From Cladorhizidae sp. MBARI D1340-BT2 (Eukaryota; Porifera; Demospongiae; Poecilosclerida; Cladorhizidae), in contig JAQNBH010000002.1 of the NCBI GenBank assembly GCA_028752905.1, forward strand, positions 16,292,390 through 16,356,389: a stretch of 64,000 nucleotides of DNA, read 5' to 3'. The position numbers and the translations under genes are program-made. The notes beneath the pieces were generated by a model that did not search any database, was not told where the DNA came from, and saw only the letters and a list, made by a program, of their open reading frames with translations. Position 1 is the first letter of the stretch; every line of letters starts with the position of its first letter. Below, in pieces: positions 52,901 to 54,996 of the stretch.

Positions 52901-54917
52901 AAGCTACATGCCATTTTTCACAAGAAGATTTCAAGCCACAACTGGTGAAATTTCTAGGGCATTGAAAACTTTACTGGGTGTTACTGAACGGTGGTCTTCC
53001 ACGGCCTCCTCCCCTTTACTCTCATCGTTGTTGCTGGCAGCCTTCCCGGTTGTTCTAGTCTCAGATATCTCCAGGTACAAGCTATAAATGAGAGGAACTA
53101 GCTAGAAAGAAAAGCATCTGAGCAAGTCCCACTCTCAATCAACAAGAAATTGGCTTGTACTACTGTCAAAACAAGCGGCTCTTCTGTAAGGTAGAAGAAT
53201 GCGCAATGCACGTGACGCAAAGGTGCCCGGAAGACGGATATACTCGGATGTGGGGCATCCAGATGAGGGGGTTTGCGTGTATATGCCAATAACAATTGTC
53301 GACTTGCCCCGGGGGGGGGGGGGGGGGATATCCCCCCGGGATATCCCTCTTCCTCCCTTCCCTGTATGACACATTTATCTTTATTTAATTTTTAACATTA
53401 TTTATGTTATTTTTGTTGTTGTTGTTATTATTTTGTTGTTTTTGTTGTTGTTGTTATTGTAGCTTTGGCCGTTGTTTGGAGGTCGGCTGATAAAGCCGAA
53501 CAAGAAAAAACTGTTCTATGTGCCGCAGCGACCGTACATGACCTTAGGTTCGCTCAGAGATCAGGTGATCTATCCTGACACGCACTTGGATCAGAAGCGG
53601 AAGAGAATTACAGACGAAGAGCTGGCCGAGTTCCTGAATAACGTATGTGGCTAATAAATTAAGAGTGTGGGAGAGAGAGAGGCTACTAGAGAGAGCAACT
53701 CTGCAACTTTCCCATCCTACATTTGATTCGGCAATAAATATTATTACTGGATATTATTATTCACGACTACAATCAATTGGATGACCCTTTACCATTTAAA
53801 ATACTATACACTACTGTAAACCCAGAAAAGTTAGCGGGCCATTAATGTTAGCGAATTTAGCGATGAGGAAAAAATCGCTAAGTTAATAGGCAGCCAACAT
53901 TTTGGCAATATAAGTACAAAGTTCAAAAACACTCACGCGCGTGTGCTAGCTGTCAGCAGAGCACGAGGTCGTCGCTGATTAGGAGCTTTCGAGTTTTGAT
54001 CGAGCAACTGCGAACTTACAATACAGCTATGTCGATTGTTCGTTGGTTGAAAGGCAATGCTGGTGGATCTAGCTCAGTAGCTCAGTTTGTTTACCAGAAG
54101 GCGACGGAGCAACAGCTGCAGCCAACAAATTATCAATTCATTCCATATGTCACTACTACTATATAGAGCGAGACTGGATTTGGCTGACGATCAGCCTGCA
54201 TTGGCAATATTCAATGTGTTTGCAGCTCATCGCTGTAGTTCTGTTCTTAAAAAGCTTCAAGACAACAATATCCACCAAGTGTTTGTTCCTGCAAGCTGCA
54301 CAGGAGAGTTGCAGCCACTTGATTTGTGCGTAAATGAAGATTTAATTAATGAAGGACTCCTTCACGAGGACAGGTGGTATGTTAATGAAATCCATGAAGC
54401 CCTGGATGGTGGGAAAGAGATATCAGCTGTTAAAGTGAATCTTCGTGCATCATTGATCAAGCCCCTGCATGCAAACTGGTTAATCAAGAGTCTTAGCAAT
54501 CTTTCATGCAATACTGAAAGACTAAAACAAGCATTCAAAAAACCTGGAATCATGGACTTTATTAATGATTAATGTACTGTTCTTATTTTCACAAGGATTT
54601 CACCTTGTTTTTCATGCTATAAAACGTTAACATTAATGGTCGCTAAAATGTGCATGATATCAAAAACGCTAAATAAAACGGTCGCCAACTTTTCTGGGTT
54701 TACAGTAATCATTATATTTAAATAAATTTTAAAAACCTGTGTAATATTGATTTTTATTTTTTCATGTCGAGTAGGAGCAAGCCTTACGCAGACGTACGTC
54801 GTCAATTTTGTACATGTAAGGATTTCCCAGTGCATGTACATTTGAAAGGAAGATGAATAGTTAAACGGTTACTAAGCAGAGCCTAGAGATTATTATTATT
54901 ATATTTTATTATTTATA

Positions 54918-54996
<79 letters not shown>

